Source: Okeania sp. SIO2B3 (GTDB lineage: Bacteria; Cyanobacteriota; Cyanobacteriia; Cyanobacteriales; Microcoleaceae). Taken from it: DNA of 64,000 nt. This document shows positions 10,490 through 20,584 of the stretch, one piece after another (the stretch's first letter is position 1; every line of letters begins with the position of its first letter). The notes under the pieces were generated by a model, which ran no database searches, was not told the origin of the DNA, and saw only the letters and a program-made list of their open reading frames with translations. The translations under genes were made by a program, and so were the position numbers. The DNA lies in NCBI RefSeq assembly GCF_010672525.1, contig NZ_JAAHGH010000008.1:441739-505738 (forward strand). Reading direction: 5' to 3'.

Positions 10490-11035
10490 GATTATATTGT
10501 ATTTGGTTGGAATAAAGGTCAGAAAAATGAAATCAAATTAGGAAAAAAAGTAATTCTGAGTTTGTACCAATTCCTACAGCTAGACTGAAAGAAAGAATAG
10601 CTCAATTATGTGAAGAGTATGGGATTATATTCATAGAAACTGAGGAAAGTTATACTTGTAGGGGCGAATGGCCATTCGCCCCTACGTTTTTAGATGGTGA
10701 CAATCTACCTAATTATGATGAGAAACTCGGTGCTGGTGCTCGGACCCAGGTTCCGAGCAAGGAAGCACCGACCCTACGGGCCGATGATTGGAAACCATTA
10801 GGAAAAAGAATCAAGCGTGGTTTGTATAGAACAGGTAATAATTGGTGTGTTAATGCAGACTGTAAGGTCGCTGCAAATATCATCACAAAAGTAAGCAGAA
10901 AGCTAAGTTTAGACTTAAGCCGACTGTGTAGGGGCACCGCGGAAATTGTCCCCAGAGAGTGTATTTCAGCTAAGAAAAAACGAAGCAACATGGATTTATC
11001 GGTGTTGCGTAGTATCAACTTAGAATCCCCGTGAC
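10490..11035 (+). pseudogene. Relic of a second, divergent TnpB-type transposase clade
   Basis: In-frame pieces FVPIPTARLKERIAQLCEEYGIIFIETEESYT..FLDGDNLPNYDEK..GKRIKRGLYRTGNNWCVNADCKVAANIITKVSRKLSLDLSRLCRG; interrupted by palindromic insertions and a frameshift/stop. Confidence 0.7.
10658..10685. repeat. Perfect 28-bp palindrome GTAGGGGCGAATGGCCATTCGCCCCTAC
   Basis: Direct reading; identical to its reverse complement. Confidence 0.95.
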
Positions 11036-11130
11036 TGACCTCCGGGGAGTAGTCAAAATTGGTATATAAATCTTAAAAAGAATAAAATCTCGAAATATTT
11101 AATTGCCCAAAGCAAACAAATTAAAAAAAC

Positions 11131-11751
11131 ATGACAGCAAGCACCTCTACTTCCTCTGGAAACCAACAGTTTCCCTTTAATTTTGCCCCCCAACCTACAC
11201 AAGATAGTGATGTTCTCCAACAACTAGAATTTATTCCTGGGCTAAAAGAAATCTTGACAATTAGACAAGTTCATGCTATGGAACACGCTACAGTTTGGGT
11301 GCTGAGTGAATTAGCAAACTCAGGAAATTCAACATCTTATGACGAATCAATTGGAGGAATGTCCACACCACAAGGATTTTACCTTTATGGTTCAGTAAAT
11401 CCATCTCAATTAGAGCAGGCAGTAGAAGTAGCATTACAGCGAATTACTTCTGGAGAATGGAACTTGGCAGTACATCCTAGATGTGGCACAAATTTATCAG
11501 TGGCAATGACCCTCACTCTAGGATTGACTCTAGGTATAAATGCACTTATGCCTAGAAAACCAATCGAGCAACTCTTAGGTTTTGGTATTGCAGCTACAGC
11601 AGCGTTCCAAGTAGCACCAGAGCTAGGTAATTTAGCCCAAAAATATTTAACAACCGCTATTCCTTTCAATTTAAGAGTGGTAAATATTTCTGTAACTCAA
11701 GATTTATGGGGTCGTCCAGCTCATTTTGTTCAAGTATCCTGGCTCAATTAA
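11131..11751 (+). CDS. Conserved cyanobacterial protein (DUF6391-like)
   Basis: 206 aa; EILTIRQVHAMEHATVWVLSE motif. Confidence 0.65.
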   Translation: MTASTSTSSGNQQFPFNFAPQPTQDSDVLQQLEFIPGLKEILTIRQVHAMEHATVWVLSELANSGNSTSYDESIGGMSTPQGFYLYGSVNPSQLEQAVEVALQRITSGEWNLAVHPRCGTNLSVAMTLTLGLTLGINALMPRKPIEQLLGFGIAATAAFQVAPELGNLAQKYLTTAIPFNLRVVNISVTQDLWGRPAHFVQVSWLN

Positions 11752-11842
11752 TTGCAACAAAACTTAAAAAAATCTCAGACTGAAAAGATATAGTATGAGA
11801 GGACGATTTTACCATTATTAAATTTTAAGGAAAAAAAAATTC

Positions 11843-12073
11843 ATGGTTCAACGTGGTTCTAAAGTTCGGATTTTACGCAAAGAATCCTACTGGTATAACG
11901 AAATTGGTACAGTTGCTTCCGTTGACAAAAGTGGCATCAAGTATCCTGTTATTGTTCGCTTTGACAAAGTAAATTATGCAGGTTTTAGTGGTAGTGCAGC
12001 TGGCGTTAACACTAATAACTTTGGTACCTCAGAAGTAGTAGAGGTAGAAGCTCCTAAAGGTAAAAAGAATTAG
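11843..12073 (+). CDS. psaE: Photosystem I reaction centre subunit IV PsaE
   Basis: 76 aa; [60 protein letters not shown]. Confidence 0.97.
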   Translation: MVQRGSKVRILRKESYWYNEIGTVASVDKSGIKYPVIVRFDKVNYAGFSGSAAGVNTNNFGTSEVVEVEAPKGKKN

Positions 12074-12129
12074 CCTCAAACTATTCTTTTCACCCAGAGC
12101 TATAGCAAAACCTAAAAAGCTTCGGGAGG

Positions 12130-12590
12130 AAGTACGCAGCGCCCGTTTTCAGGGCTGGTTGAATAACGACACGCGGGTAATAAAGCGGAGTGAAGTTCTG
12201 CTATAATAGAGGAATAAGGAACAAGGTTTGTCGCCATGATCTCTAGCTAGTGCGGTGAAATTCCGGTGGACAGGAGACGGGGAATTGATTTCCTACGACG
12301 GCTGTTAGCTCCGCATTCGGCACCGAAAAGCAAGCAGGCAGCTAGAGCAGCGAGAAGATTGCTCCAACATATTGAGTAAAACCACTCGTGAAAGCTATTA
12401 AAAAAAGTAAGCTAACAGCTAGACAATAGTCTATGCCGAGAAGCCTAGAAGTCTGCCCTTCAGGCTGGAAAGCAAATGTGGATTTATGAGGGGCTGCGTG
12501 CGGAATTTACTTCCGCACTTTAAACGCCCCGTCCCATTTGCGGTGGGTTAACCGCAGAATCCAGGGTGTTTCAACCCCTGGAGATGTCAA
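12130..12590 (+). repeat. Solo TnpB-type right-end / omegaRNA-like element, family R1 (longest copy)
   Basis: gttgaataacgacacgcgg...gtaagctaacagctaga..ctatgccgag..cctagaagtctg..gcaaatgtggattta..cccatttgcggtggg..CCAGGGTGTTTCAACCCCTGGAGATGTCAA; two shorter copies at 23854 and 41394. Confidence 0.65.
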
Positions 12591-12717
12591 CTCAGTTGAA
12601 CAATTCTAATTAAATAAACAAAAATAGGCCAAAACTGGCTCGGATCGATGGTTAACTAGAAAAAATTTCTACAGTTTCTATATAATAATTAATACTGTGA
12701 AAATTATAGTTAGCACT

Positions 12718-13629
12718 GTGCCAGAACTGCCAGAAGTAGAAATAGTAAAACGAGGTCTCAATCAACTGACTCTCAACAAAAAAATAGTGGGTGGGGAAGT
12801 GTTGTTAGAACGCACAGTTGCCCACCCAATTTCTGTAGGTGATTTTTTGGGTGGTTTGCAGGAAAAAGCGATCGCGGGGTGGCATAGACGAGGTAAATAT
12901 TTACTTGCCCAGCTCTACAAGTGGGATAGAAAAACTCCAAAGCTTACGCAAATCAAAGAAAACCAAGATGGTTGGCTAGGAGTGCATCTACGAATGACAG
13001 GCCAACTGTTATGGGTAAAACCAGAAGAAAGTCTACATAAACACACGCGAGTGAGAATATTTTTTGGCGCTCGCTCTTCAGGAAGTGAAGGTTATCCTAC
13101 CCATGAATTAAGATTTGTAGACCAACGCACTTTTGGCCAGATGTGGATAGTACCTCCCGCAACAGAAATATCTCAAATTATTACTGGTCTGAAAAAACTG
13201 GGTCCTGAACCATTTTCCCCTGAATTTTGCCTAGAATATCTTACCCACAAACTTGACAAAAGACATAGAGCAATTAAAACAGCTCTTTTAGACCAGACAA
13301 CTATTGCAGGGTTAGGTAATATTTATGCTGATGAAGCGCTATTTCTCAGTGGTATTAGACCAACAACTCTGTGCAAAGATTTGACGGAAACTCAAATAGA
13401 ACAACTTCATCTAGCTATACTCAAAGTATTACAAAACTCTATAGATGCAGGTGGTACAACATTCAGCAACTTTCTAAATGTTAAGGGAGTTAATGGGAAT
13501 TATGGTGGTGTAGCTTGGGTTTATAATCGTGCTGGTCAACCATGTAGAATTTGTGATACTTCCTTAGAGAAAATTAAACTAGCGGGTCGGTCTACTCATT
13601 TTTGTCCTCAATGCCAACAACTCTCATAG
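12718..13629 (+). CDS. mutM: Formamidopyrimidine-DNA glycosylase
   Basis: PELPEVEIVKRGL N-terminus (Pro next to initiator, so GTG at 12718 is the likely start), C-terminal zinc finger CRICDTSLEKIKLAGRSTHFCPQCQ. Confidence 0.95.
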   Translation: MPELPEVEIVKRGLNQLTLNKKIVGGEVLLERTVAHPISVGDFLGGLQEKAIAGWHRRGKYLLAQLYKWDRKTPKLTQIKENQDGWLGVHLRMTGQLLWVKPEESLHKHTRVRIFFGARSSGSEGYPTHELRFVDQRTFGQMWIVPPATEISQIITGLKKLGPEPFSPEFCLEYLTHKLDKRHRAIKTALLDQTTIAGLGNIYADEALFLSGIRPTTLCKDLTETQIEQLHLAILKVLQNSIDAGGTTFSNFLNVKGVNGNYGGVAWVYNRAGQPCRICDTSLEKIKLAGRSTHFCPQCQQLS

Positions 13630-13799
13630 AAGCTTAGATTTGTCTGCTCCTACTTAATCTTCTTGCGATAAAACCAAATTTTGGCAGTCCCCTATAAATT
13701 TAGGAGCTTGTATTCTACAGTGTTAGGCTCAAAGTCGAGTCATTCAATCTCATTCCGTATTAGAATTTCAACAGAAAATGCAAAAGATGGAAATCATAT

Positions 13800-14018
13800 A
13801 TGGCAAACATTAAAAAAGGTAGTGTAGTTCGTGTTGTGCGAGAAAAACTTGAAAATAGCTTAGAGGCCAAAGCTAGTGACACAAGGTTTCCTCCCTATAT
13901 ATTTGATAGTAAGGGAGAAGTTGTTGATACAAAAGGAGATTACGCTTTTGTCAAATTCGGCAAAGTACCGACTCCAAATATTTGGTTACGATTAGATCAG
14001 TTAGAAGAATTCAAGTAG
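13800..14018 (+). CDS. ndhO: NAD(P)H-quinone oxidoreductase subunit O
   Basis: 72 aa; [63 protein letters not shown]. Confidence 0.9.
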   Translation: MANIKKGSVVRVVREKLENSLEAKASDTRFPPYIFDSKGEVVDTKGDYAFVKFGKVPTPNIWLRLDQLEEFK

Positions 14019-14059
14019 GAATAATCCCAACAAGTCTATCAAAAATGCAGCTTTGAGGA

Positions 14060-14350
14060 CTCCCGGTATAATCTCCGATTTACCGGGAGATGAATCACGA
14101 GCAAAATAAAAATAGATACTTACCTTAAGAGTGCAAGAGTCTAACTTAACACCACTCTCAGATAGAATTATGTTATAATGAGGTTTCACTGCGGCCCTTG
14201 CAGACCGTGGTTCAACAAATTGACGCTCGTTGCCGTACTGTCGGGGATTGGAGACAACCTAGATATACCACTCAAGCAGTAAACCTAAATCGTGAGGTTT
14301 GGGAATCTCCCGTTATGATCTTTGATTTAACGGGAGAGGATGTCAAATAG
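14060..14350 (+). mobile_element. IS200/IS605-type end remnants
   Basis: Hairpins ctcccggtATAATCTCCGATTTaccgggag (about 14062-14091) and ctcccgttATGATCTTTGATTTaacgggagaGGATGTCAAA (about 14309-14347). Confidence 0.65.
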
Positions 14351-15306
14351 CGAAAAAGTTTTGATGGTCTTTAATTTGAGTGGAATTTGAATACCTATAG
14401 TTCATAAAAATATAATAGTCAAATATGACATATCCTTATTTTGCAGGTGTTACCCTGGCTGGGTGTTAGCGCAGATCCTCCGGAGGAGGCACTACAACAC
14501 CACGCCAGTTGCGTGACTGTCGGGGAACCCGCCCAACGCACTGGCTTATCTATCCCATGGTCAAAGACATTTGGGACTACTTTTTTGATTATATTCACAG
14601 AGGTATTCACGCACCTCATTGATGAATCCTTTGCTAGCAGTACGATACAAACCTACGTAAGATTCTTTGATGGTGATTTAGCCTTAAATTTTCAGCCTAC
14701 TTGATTAGGCCATTAAACATAAGATCGAGAGTTATTAAATTTTGTCAAATATTTAGTAGCTGGTTAGTACAAGTTCACGAAGACATTTGACATTGTTTGA
14801 CTATATATGACTATATTTATGTATAACTTTTACTATACTTTTTCCACCAGCAGTTCCCTGTTTGTTAGGAAGTAATGTCATGTTTGTTTAATTAGTGATA
14901 AAAAACTTTCTTCTCCTCATTCATTTCTGACTCATGACTATTTGATTTTGACTTCTGACTACTTAGTCGCTATTTATAAGTATTCAACCGGACATAATAT
15001 CAGGTAGTAATAAAAGTATTAGAGGTAAACTTGACAGATGCAGAACATTCTGCATTGATTAATTGTGAACAGAAAATGCGTCAAAGTATAGAGATGACAA
15101 AAAAATGCTGAATATTTAGCTTTGTCTATCTAAAAGCATTTCTGATTGTTCATAAAAAAGAAGCTATTAGAGTATTTTCTGATAGCTCAATATTAACTTA
15201 AAATTGCTCAATCATTTAATTGGTCGTGGGTGGGTTTAAGAAACTAGAATAGGAGTCTACCCAATGGCGTTTATTGGTGATTTCATAAATATAAGGAAAT
15301 CTGGAA

Positions 15307-15798
15307 ATGTCAACAGAAAATCAGAATTTAGAAGCAGAAACAAATATTAATTTAGAGTCTGCTCAAGAAAGTTTTGGAAAAGAAAGTGTTGAGGATGTAA
15401 ATAAAACTCGTTTGCTACTTACTTTATGGGATTTAGGGGGAGAAGGAGAAACGGCAATAGGGGTAAAAAAAAGTGAATTAACTACCAGAGTTAAAAGGAA
15501 AAAATACGGTAAAAAAATAGGTAAATATCAAGGAGTATATGAGGAGTTAGAAAAATCAGGAGCAATTAGAATTGAGGTAAAAAATAGAGCAGTATTAGTT
15601 TTTATTACAGATATAGGTAAGGAAATGTTGGGAAAGGGTTTACAAAATCCTGATTTTAATTTTGAAGGAACTGTAGTAGCAGCGAGGTTAGCAAATACGC
15701 TTTTGAGATGGATACGAGAAATAGGTAATCATAGAAATTTGAAAATGGAGATAGAAACAACGGTAATTTCTGAAGGGAAGGTACATGAAGAAGAATAA
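15307..15798 (+). CDS. Hypothetical protein
   Basis: 163 aa ORF with typical codon usage; no confident family. Confidence 0.55.
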   Translation: MSTENQNLEAETNINLESAQESFGKESVEDVNKTRLLLTLWDLGGEGETAIGVKKSELTTRVKRKKYGKKIGKYQGVYEELEKSGAIRIEVKNRAVLVFITDIGKEMLGKGLQNPDFNFEGTVVAARLANTLLRWIREIGNHRNLKMEIETTVISEGKVHEEE

Positions 15799-16049
15799 TA
15801 ATAAATTGATAGAAGTAATGTTATAGCGATGGGATGGAAAAATTTTACGCGCGCTGTATTTATGACCGAATAGGGAAAATTATAGATATCTTTATATGAA
15901 TCATATTTGGTATGAATTAGTAAGTATAAATATTTGAATGAGATTATTTATGATAATCAGTAAAGCCATAACTATTACTACTATTGATTACTAGGTTTTA
16001 GGTGGTAGGTATTGGGGGTTAGGTGACACTTAATGAAGTCAGAAGTCAG

Positions 16050-16105
16050 ATGTTCAAGAATTTAGAATTTAGAATTTAGAATTTAGAATTTAGAATTTAG
16101 AATTA
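16050..16105. repeat. Heptanucleotide tandem repeat AGAATTT
   Basis: gaatttagaatttagaatttagaatttagaattt..., about 7 units. Confidence 0.95.
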
Positions 16106-16285
16106 CCTCTCCTTTAAAACGGATAGGATTGACTAATCATGAAATTTTTTCTTCTCTTGGTCGATTGGATATGGCGAGGAAACCCGCTCTTATCAGAGTC
16201 GCTCCGAATTGCGCCATCCCACCCTACGGGAAGCTCCGCTACGACTGCTTTTATCCCCTTAAAAGAGGAGGCTTTATACTACAAT
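16105..16285. repeat. Family P long palindromic repeat (copy 2)
   Basis: acctctcctttaaaacggataggattgac..tcttctcttggtcgattggatatggcgagg...catcccaccctacgggaagc...ccccttaaaagaggaggctt. Confidence 0.8.
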
Positions 16286-16557
16286 TTTTCGGTAAAATGA
16301 TGATTCATAAACTACTATGAGAAAATGTAGACTGCCTTCTTGATATGTTTAGCTCAGATAAATTTTTTTGGTGAGTGGAAAACACGATCAAACTGTTAAA
16401 ATTTTGCAATTATAGCTTTTATCTCTTGAATTAGATATAAGATTTGCAGTTTTAACGAACAGAAAAGAAAATCAAGTCTACCTCACTTATATAAGTATAG
16501 GTATAACTCTGAATATCCTGTTATAAACCACTCAAATTTATTAAATTCTAAATTAAT

Positions 16558-19500
16558 ATGACTAACACATCTATGACTAACAACTCTTGGCAATTTTGGA
16601 TAGACCGTGGAGGTACATTTACTGACATAGTTGCTAAAGCTCCAGACGGTCAAATTATTATTCATAAATTATTATCAGAAAATCCCGATCGCTACCAAGA
16701 TGCTCCAGTACAAGGAATTCGTGAAATATTAGGAATTCCTCAACATCAACCTATTTCTTCTGAAGAAATAGAAGTGATTAAAATGGGTACTACTGTGGCT
16801 ACAAATGCTTTATTAGAAAGGAAGGGCGACCGCACAGTTTTAGTTATTACGAAGGGTTTTAAAGATGCTTTAAAAGTTGGTTATCAAAACCGACCAAATA
16901 TTTTTGCTAGAGAAATTATTTTGCCGGAAATGTTGTATGAGAAAGTTATTGAAGTTAAGGAACGTTATACAGCGAAGGGTGAAGAAATTATTCCACTTCA
17001 AACAACGGAGTTAAGTATTCAACTTCAAGAAGTTTATGCAGCAGGAATTAGAAGTTGTGCCATTGTTTTAATGCACGGTTATCGCTACCCGAAGCACGAA
17101 CAAAAAATTAAAGAAATTGCTCAAGAAATAGGATTTACTCAAATATCTGTATCTCACGAAGTTAGCCCTTTAATGAAATTAGTTAGTCGGGGAGATACTA
17201 CTGTAGTTGATGCTTATTTATCACCAATTTTACTAAGATATGTCAATCAAGTCAGTAATTCTTTGAACTGCTTTGAAAATTTAGAAACAGAGAATATATC
17301 TTCTCTCCAAAATTCCTCAGAACCTAGTTTTGAAAGAAAGGAAATAGGTGGTGAAGCAGGAGGAGGAGAAGAGAAGAAAAAAGATTTAACTTTAACTTTT
17401 GGAAAAGGTGTTTTAAATAGTCGCAATATTTCAGAAAGACAGCCAGTTAAATTAATGTTTATGCAGTCAAATGGCGGTTTAACAGATGCTCAAAAATTTC
17501 AAGGTAAAGATAGTATTTTATCTGGACCTGCTGGTGGAATTGTTGGAGCAGTTAAAACAAGTAAAATGGCTGGTTTTCATAAGATAATTAGTTTCGATAT
17601 GGGCGGTACTTCTACTGATGTTGCTCATTACGCTGGAGCAGAAAATAAAACAATAGAATACGAGCGAGAATTTGAAACAGAAATTGCTGGGGTACGGCTA
17701 CAAACTCCGATGATGTCGATACATACTGTGGCTGCTGGTGGAGGATCAATTTTATTTTTTGATGGTTCTCGTTATCGTGTCGGACCTGAATCTGCTGGAG
17801 CAAATCCTGGTCCGGCTGCTTATGGAAAAGGCGGACCTTTAACAGTCACAGATTGTAATGTTATGGTCGGAAAAATACAGCCGGAATTTTTTCCGAAAGT
17901 CTTTGGGAAAGATGGAAATTTACCTTTAAATTTGGAGATTGTTAGAGAAAAGTTTACTCAGTTAACAGCAGAAATAGGTAATAGTAAAAAACCAGAAGAA
18001 GTAGCTAGTGGATATTTAGCTATAGCTGTGGAAAAAATGGCAAATGCGATTAAAAAAATCTCTTTGGAAAAAGGTTATGATGTTTCAGAATATACTCTTT
18101 GTTGTTTTGGCGGAGCTGGCGGTCAACACGCTTGTTTAATTGCTGATGCTTTGGGGATGAAACAAATATTTATTCATCCTTATGCTGGAGTTTTATCAGC
18201 TTATGGCATGGGATTGGCAGATATTCGAGTTATGAAAAAAAAGGCAGTTGAAAAAATACTAATTCCAGAATTATTGCCAGAAATTAAACAAATTTTATCC
18301 ACACTAGAAACTGAAGCTAAACAAGAAATAAACTCCAATCAAAATCAAATATCCTTATCGAAAATTCACATTAAATATCAAGGCAGCGACTCAACATTAA
18401 TCGTAGACTTTGCCGAAAATATCTCCATAATGAAATCCGAATTTGAAACAGCTCATCAACAAAGATATGGATTTATCATGGCAGAAAAATCCCTAATAGT
18501 TGAAGCAGTTTCCCTAGAACTTATTCAACAAATGGAAACCCCAGAAGAAATAGAAAAATCTCCCACTCAAAAAACTGCCATAACTCCAATTACAACAACA
18601 AAAATTTACACTGCAGGAAAATGGCAAAATACACCTATTTATCTACGAGAAAACTTACAACCAGGAACAAAAATTAATAGCCCCGCCTTAATCATAGAAA
18701 AAACCGGAACAAATATTATTGAACCTGGATGGCAAGCAGAATTAACCCTCAAAAATAACCTCGTATTAACCAAAATCAAAACCAAAGAAAATCAAATAGA
18801 TCCAACCACAAAATCTCAAACAAAAATCCCAACATCAGCAGACCCAGTAATGCTAGAAATATTTAATAACCTATTCCGAGCGATCGCCGAACAAATGGGA
18901 ATTACATTACAAAAAACTGGCTCCTCAGTAAACATCAAAGAAAGACTAGATTTTTCCTGTGCCATCTTCGACAAAGACGGTCAATTAGTTGCTAATGCAC
19001 CTCACATTCCCATACATTTAGGCTCCATGAGCGAAAGTGTTAATGCCGTAATTTCTGACAAAAAAGATATCCTTAAACCAGGAGACGTTTATGTTTTAAA
19101 TAATCCCTATAACGGCGGTACTCATTTACCAGACATAACAGTTATTACCCCCGTATTTCCACCTCCCCAAAAAAACAAAGAAGTTCCACATTCCCAAATA
19201 AAAAACTCCCCTGTCATGGCAAAACAGGAAGAGAATAAATCTATTACTCAAAAATTAAAATCCGTAAGCCTTTCTCCCAATGAAAATATTATTTCTGAAA
19301 ATGAAACAACTATTTCCGTAACCCCCCCTGAAAAGACAGAAAAAATAGAAACTCCCATATTTTATGTAGCCTCCCGCGGTCATCATGCAGATATTGGAGG
19401 AATTACCCCCGGTTCCATGCCACCCCATAGTAAAACAGTAGAAGAAGAAGGAATATTAATCGATAACTTCCAACTCGTCAAAAACGGAAAATTGCAAGAA

Positions 19501-20553
19501 ACAGAAATATTAAACATCCTCACCTCCGGCAAATATCCTGCCAGAAACACCAGTCAAAATATTGCCGACCTCCAAGCACAAATAGCAGCAAATGAAAAAG
19601 GTACACAAGAACTTCAGAAAATGACAGAAAAATATGGCTTAGAAACCGTACAAGCATACATGAAATTCGTTCAAAATAACGCCGAAGCATCAGTACGTCG
19701 AGCCATCAAAAAACTCTCTTCATCACTCAACAAACAAAATTCCACATCCACCTTCGATGACGGCAATAAAATTCAAGTCTCTGTCAGTCTCAACCAAAAA
19801 AATCTCAGTGCAAAAATAGACTTTACAGGAACATCTCCCCAACTTCCCACAAACTTCAACGCACCAACCGCAGTATGTAAAGCAGCAGTTTTATATGTAT
19901 TTCGTACCCTAGTTGATGATGATATTCCCCTCAATGCAGGTTGCCTCAAACCATTAGAAATTATTATCCCCAAAGGTAGTATGTTAGACCCCAAATATCC
20001 AGCAGCTATTGTCGCTGGAAATGTCGAAACTTCTCAAACCATCGCCGATACTTTATACAATGCTCTAGGAATAATGGCATCCTCCCAAGGAACAATGAAT
20101 AACTTCACCTTTGGCAATAGTAAATATCAATATTATGAAACTATTTGTGGAGGTTCCGGTGCAGGTATTAACTTTCATGGCACCGACGCAGTACATACTC
20201 ACATGACCAACTCCCGGTTAACCGACCCCGAAGTTTTGGAATGGCGGTTTCCAGTATTATTAGAAAATTTTGCCATTCGTTCCGGGAGTGGAGGGGAAGG
20301 TTTATATAAAGGTGGCAATGGAGTAATTCGGAAGATACGTTTTTTGGAACAGATGACTGCCGGGATATTATCAGGTCATCGGGTTATTTCTCCCCCTGGT
20401 TTGAATGGTGGAAGTGATGGTTTAGTGGGAAGAAATTATGTCCAACGCAGTGATGGGAAAATTGAAGAATTGGGGAGTACCGCCACTGTGGAGATGAATG
20501 TGGGTGATGTGTTTGTGATTGAAACTCCTGGTGGTGGGGGAGTGGGAAAGTAG
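16558..20553 (+). CDS. 5-oxoprolinase / fused hydantoinase A-hydantoinase B family protein
   Basis: 1331 aa; FWIDRGGTFTDIVAKAPDG..KMGTTVATNALLERKG..FDMGGTSTDVAHYAG (HyuA) and SADPVMLEIFNNLFRAIAEQMG..NNPYNGGTHLPDITVITPVF..SRGHHADIGGITPGSMPP (HyuB). Confidence 0.93.
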   Translation: MTNTSMTNNSWQFWIDRGGTFTDIVAKAPDGQIIIHKLLSENPDRYQDAPVQGIREILGIPQHQPISSEEIEVIKMGTTVATNALLERKGDRTVLVITKGFKDALKVGYQNRPNIFAREIILPEMLYEKVIEVKERYTAKGEEIIPLQTTELSIQLQEVYAAGIRSCAIVLMHGYRYPKHEQKIKEIAQEIGFTQISVSHEVSPLMKLVSRGDTTVVDAYLSPILLRYVNQVSNSLNCFENLETENISSLQNSSEPSFERKEIGGEAGGGEEKKKDLTLTFGKGVLNSRNISERQPVKLMFMQSNGGLTDAQKFQGKDSILSGPAGGIVGAVKTSKMAGFHKIISFDMGGTSTDVAHYAGAENKTIEYEREFETEIAGVRLQTPMMSIHTVAAGGGSILFFDGSRYRVGPESAGANPGPAAYGKGGPLTVTDCNVMVGKIQPEFFPKVFGKDGNLPLNLEIVREKFTQLTAEIGNSKKPEEVASGYLAIAVEKMANAIKKISLEKGYDVSEYTLCCFGGAGGQHACLIADALGMKQIFIHPYAGVLSAYGMGLADIRVMKKKAVEKILIPELLPEIKQILSTLETEAKQEINSNQNQISLSKIHIKYQGSDSTLIVDFAENISIMKSEFETAHQQRYGFIMAEKSLIVEAVSLELIQQMETPEEIEKSPTQKTAITPITTTKIYTAGKWQNTPIYLRENLQPGTKINSPALIIEKTGTNIIEPGWQAELTLKNNLVLTKIKTKENQIDPTTKSQTKIPTSADPVMLEIFNNLFRAIAEQMGITLQKTGSSVNIKERLDFSCAIFDKDGQLVANAPHIPIHLGSMSESVNAVISDKKDILKPGDVYVLNNPYNGGTHLPDITVITPVFPPPQKNKEVPHSQIKNSPVMAKQEENKSITQKLKSVSLSPNENIISENETTISVTPPEKTEKIETPIFYVASRGHHADIGGITPGSMPPHSKTVEEEGILIDNFQLVKNGKLQETEILNILTSGKYPARNTSQNIADLQAQIAANEKGTQELQKMTEKYGLETVQAYMKFVQNNAEASVRRAIKKLSSSLNKQNSTSTFDDGNKIQVSVSLNQKNLSAKIDFTGTSPQLPTNFNAPTAVCKAAVLYVFRTLVDDDIPLNAGCLKPLEIIIPKGSMLDPKYPAAIVAGNVETSQTIADTLYNALGIMASSQGTMNNFTFGNSKYQYYETICGGSGAGINFHGTDAVHTHMTNSRLTDPEVLEWRFPVLLENFAIRSGSGGEGLYKGGNGVIRKIRFLEQMTAGILSGHRVISPPGLNGGSDGLVGRNYVQRSDGKIEELGSTATVEMNVGDVFVIETPGGGGVGK

Positions 20554-20584
20554 AAAGTAAGTGAGTTTTTGCTGTGCGACATTA

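Noticed and set aside
10713-11018. 101-aa minus-strand ORF
   Set aside because: Antisense to the divergent TnpB relic whose plus-strand peptides are recognisable.
12240-12600. Group II intron, cobalamin/FMN riboswitch (ggtgaaattccgg), RNase P or tmRNA
   Set aside because: No domain V, no B12-box partner motifs, no GAGGAAAGUC or tmRNA tag; the resemblance is limited to a short string.
16129-16320. Small ORFs in family P repeats (16129, 31510, 31800, 58297, 60184)
   Set aside because: They recur because the repeat recurs; proteins lack codon-level conservation or start signals.
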